Positions 63,682 through 64,000 of a stretch of 64,000 bases of DNA are shown here, one piece after another. The DNA comes from Microbacterium sp. ET2 (GTDB lineage: Bacteria > Actinomycetota > Actinomycetes > Actinomycetales > Microbacteriaceae). The position numbers and the translations under genes are program-made. The stretch covers positions 62,001 through 126,000 of the forward strand of contig NZ_CP128170.1 in assembly GCF_030347395.1 (NCBI RefSeq), written 5' to 3'. The notes under the pieces are model-generated. The model ran no database searches and was not told where the DNA came from. It was given only the letters and a program-made list of their open reading frames with translations. Numbering within the stretch: the first letter of the stretch is position 1; the number at the start of each line of letters is the position of its first letter.

Positions 63682-64000
63682 TCAGCTGTCGCGCTTCTCC
63701 TTGATCTTGGCCTTCTTGCCGCGGAGGGCCCGGAGGTAGTAGAGCTTGGCGCGGCGCACATCGCCGCGGGTGACGACCTCGATGTGGTCGATCACCGGGC
63801 TGTGAACCGGGAACGTACGCTCCACGCCGACCTGGAAGCTGATCTTGCGCACGGTGAAGGTCTCACGGACGCCGTCTCCCGAGCGGCCGATGACGGCGCC
63901 CTGGAAGATCTGGATGCGGGAGCGGTTGCCCTCGGTGATGTTGACGTGCACCTTGACGGTGTCACCGGGGCCGAAGTCGGGGATGTCGGAGCGCAGCGAC
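63682..64000 (-). CDS. rplS: 50S ribosomal protein L19, 5' end outside window
   Basis: About 106 C-terminal residues of L19 at the subunit interface. Visible signatures: [55 protein letters not shown] and the basic end [19 protein letters not shown]. Only the first few residues and the start are cut off by the right edge. A Phe replaces the more usual variable residue in [11 protein letters not shown]; otherwise ordinary. Confidence 0.95.
   Translation of the reverse strand, partial: SLRSDIPDFGPGDTVKVHVNITEGNRSRIQIFQGAVIGRSGDGVRETFTVRKISFQVGVERTFPVHSPVIDHIEVVTRGDVRRAKLYYLRALRGKKAKIKEKRDS

Overview
The window is a high-GC, gene-dense stretch of an actinobacterial core chromosome, most likely Microbacterium or a close relative in the Microbacteriaceae. 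Support for this: the gene order rplS-lepB-rnhB-DUF2469-yraN-yifB-dprA-xerC / M23 / rpsB-tsf-pyrH-frr-cdsA is the classical actinobacterial arrangement; tig sits next to clpP1; orn, the clpS-DUF2017 pair and the GlgE-type glucan genes are all actinobacterial; many genes start with GTG. No insertion sequence, prophage, CRISPR array, rRNA operon or recognisable defence system was seen.

Layout. 1-5270: clpP1 (cut by the left edge), tig, tRNA-Pro, tRNA-Gly, a gamma-carbonic-anhydrase-like protein and an OafA-type acyltransferase. 5354-13717: dps behind a SigH/SigR-like promoter, then amidohydrolase/PaiB, nei/rpiB/ferrochelatase and pepN. 13782-24975: a frameshifted mscS, glbO coupled to an FAD dehydrogenase, two thioesterases, ettA, a lipoprotein, an SSB paralogue, and a divergent MocR-regulator/yczE pair. 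25084-28019: tRNA-Arg, orn, tRNA-His, a zincin-like protein, clpS, DUF2017, and a P-loop/GerW-like pair. 28045-39131: dinB, gatCAB, an acyl-CoA ligase, ligA, mnmA and a cysteine desulfurase. 39204-45663: glgX-glgE-glgB closed by a strong terminator. 45712-49815: a frameshifted thioredoxin/TPR protein, a large membrane/lipoprotein fusion, and an AI-2E-family permease. 49828-64000: hydrolase, zinc-ribbon protein, SLT-like protein, DivIVA-like protein, then the translation/envelope block cdsA to rplS (cut by the right edge).

How it works together. Most of the window is housekeeping: protein quality control (ClpP, trigger factor, ClpS), translation (S2, EF-Ts, RRF, L19, GatCAB, EttA, four tRNAs, MnmA), DNA repair and uptake (LigA, DinB, Nei, DprA, YifB, XerC, RNase HII), envelope synthesis (CdsA, LepB, acyltransferase) and glucan metabolism. 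Many genes overlap by 1, 4 or 8 nt (TGATG, ATGA, GTGA), which implies translational coupling.

The most notable signals are regulatory or structural. At least 15 genes have a TANNNT -10 element only 6-7 nt before the start codon and usually no Shine-Dalgarno, so their mRNAs should be leaderless. Two genes carry +1 frameshifts inside the same decamer, GGAGCCTGCG, on opposite coding strands. A 626-residue protein contains an internal Shine-Dalgarno, GTG start and lipobox. I found no convincing candidate for a wholly new multi-gene system.
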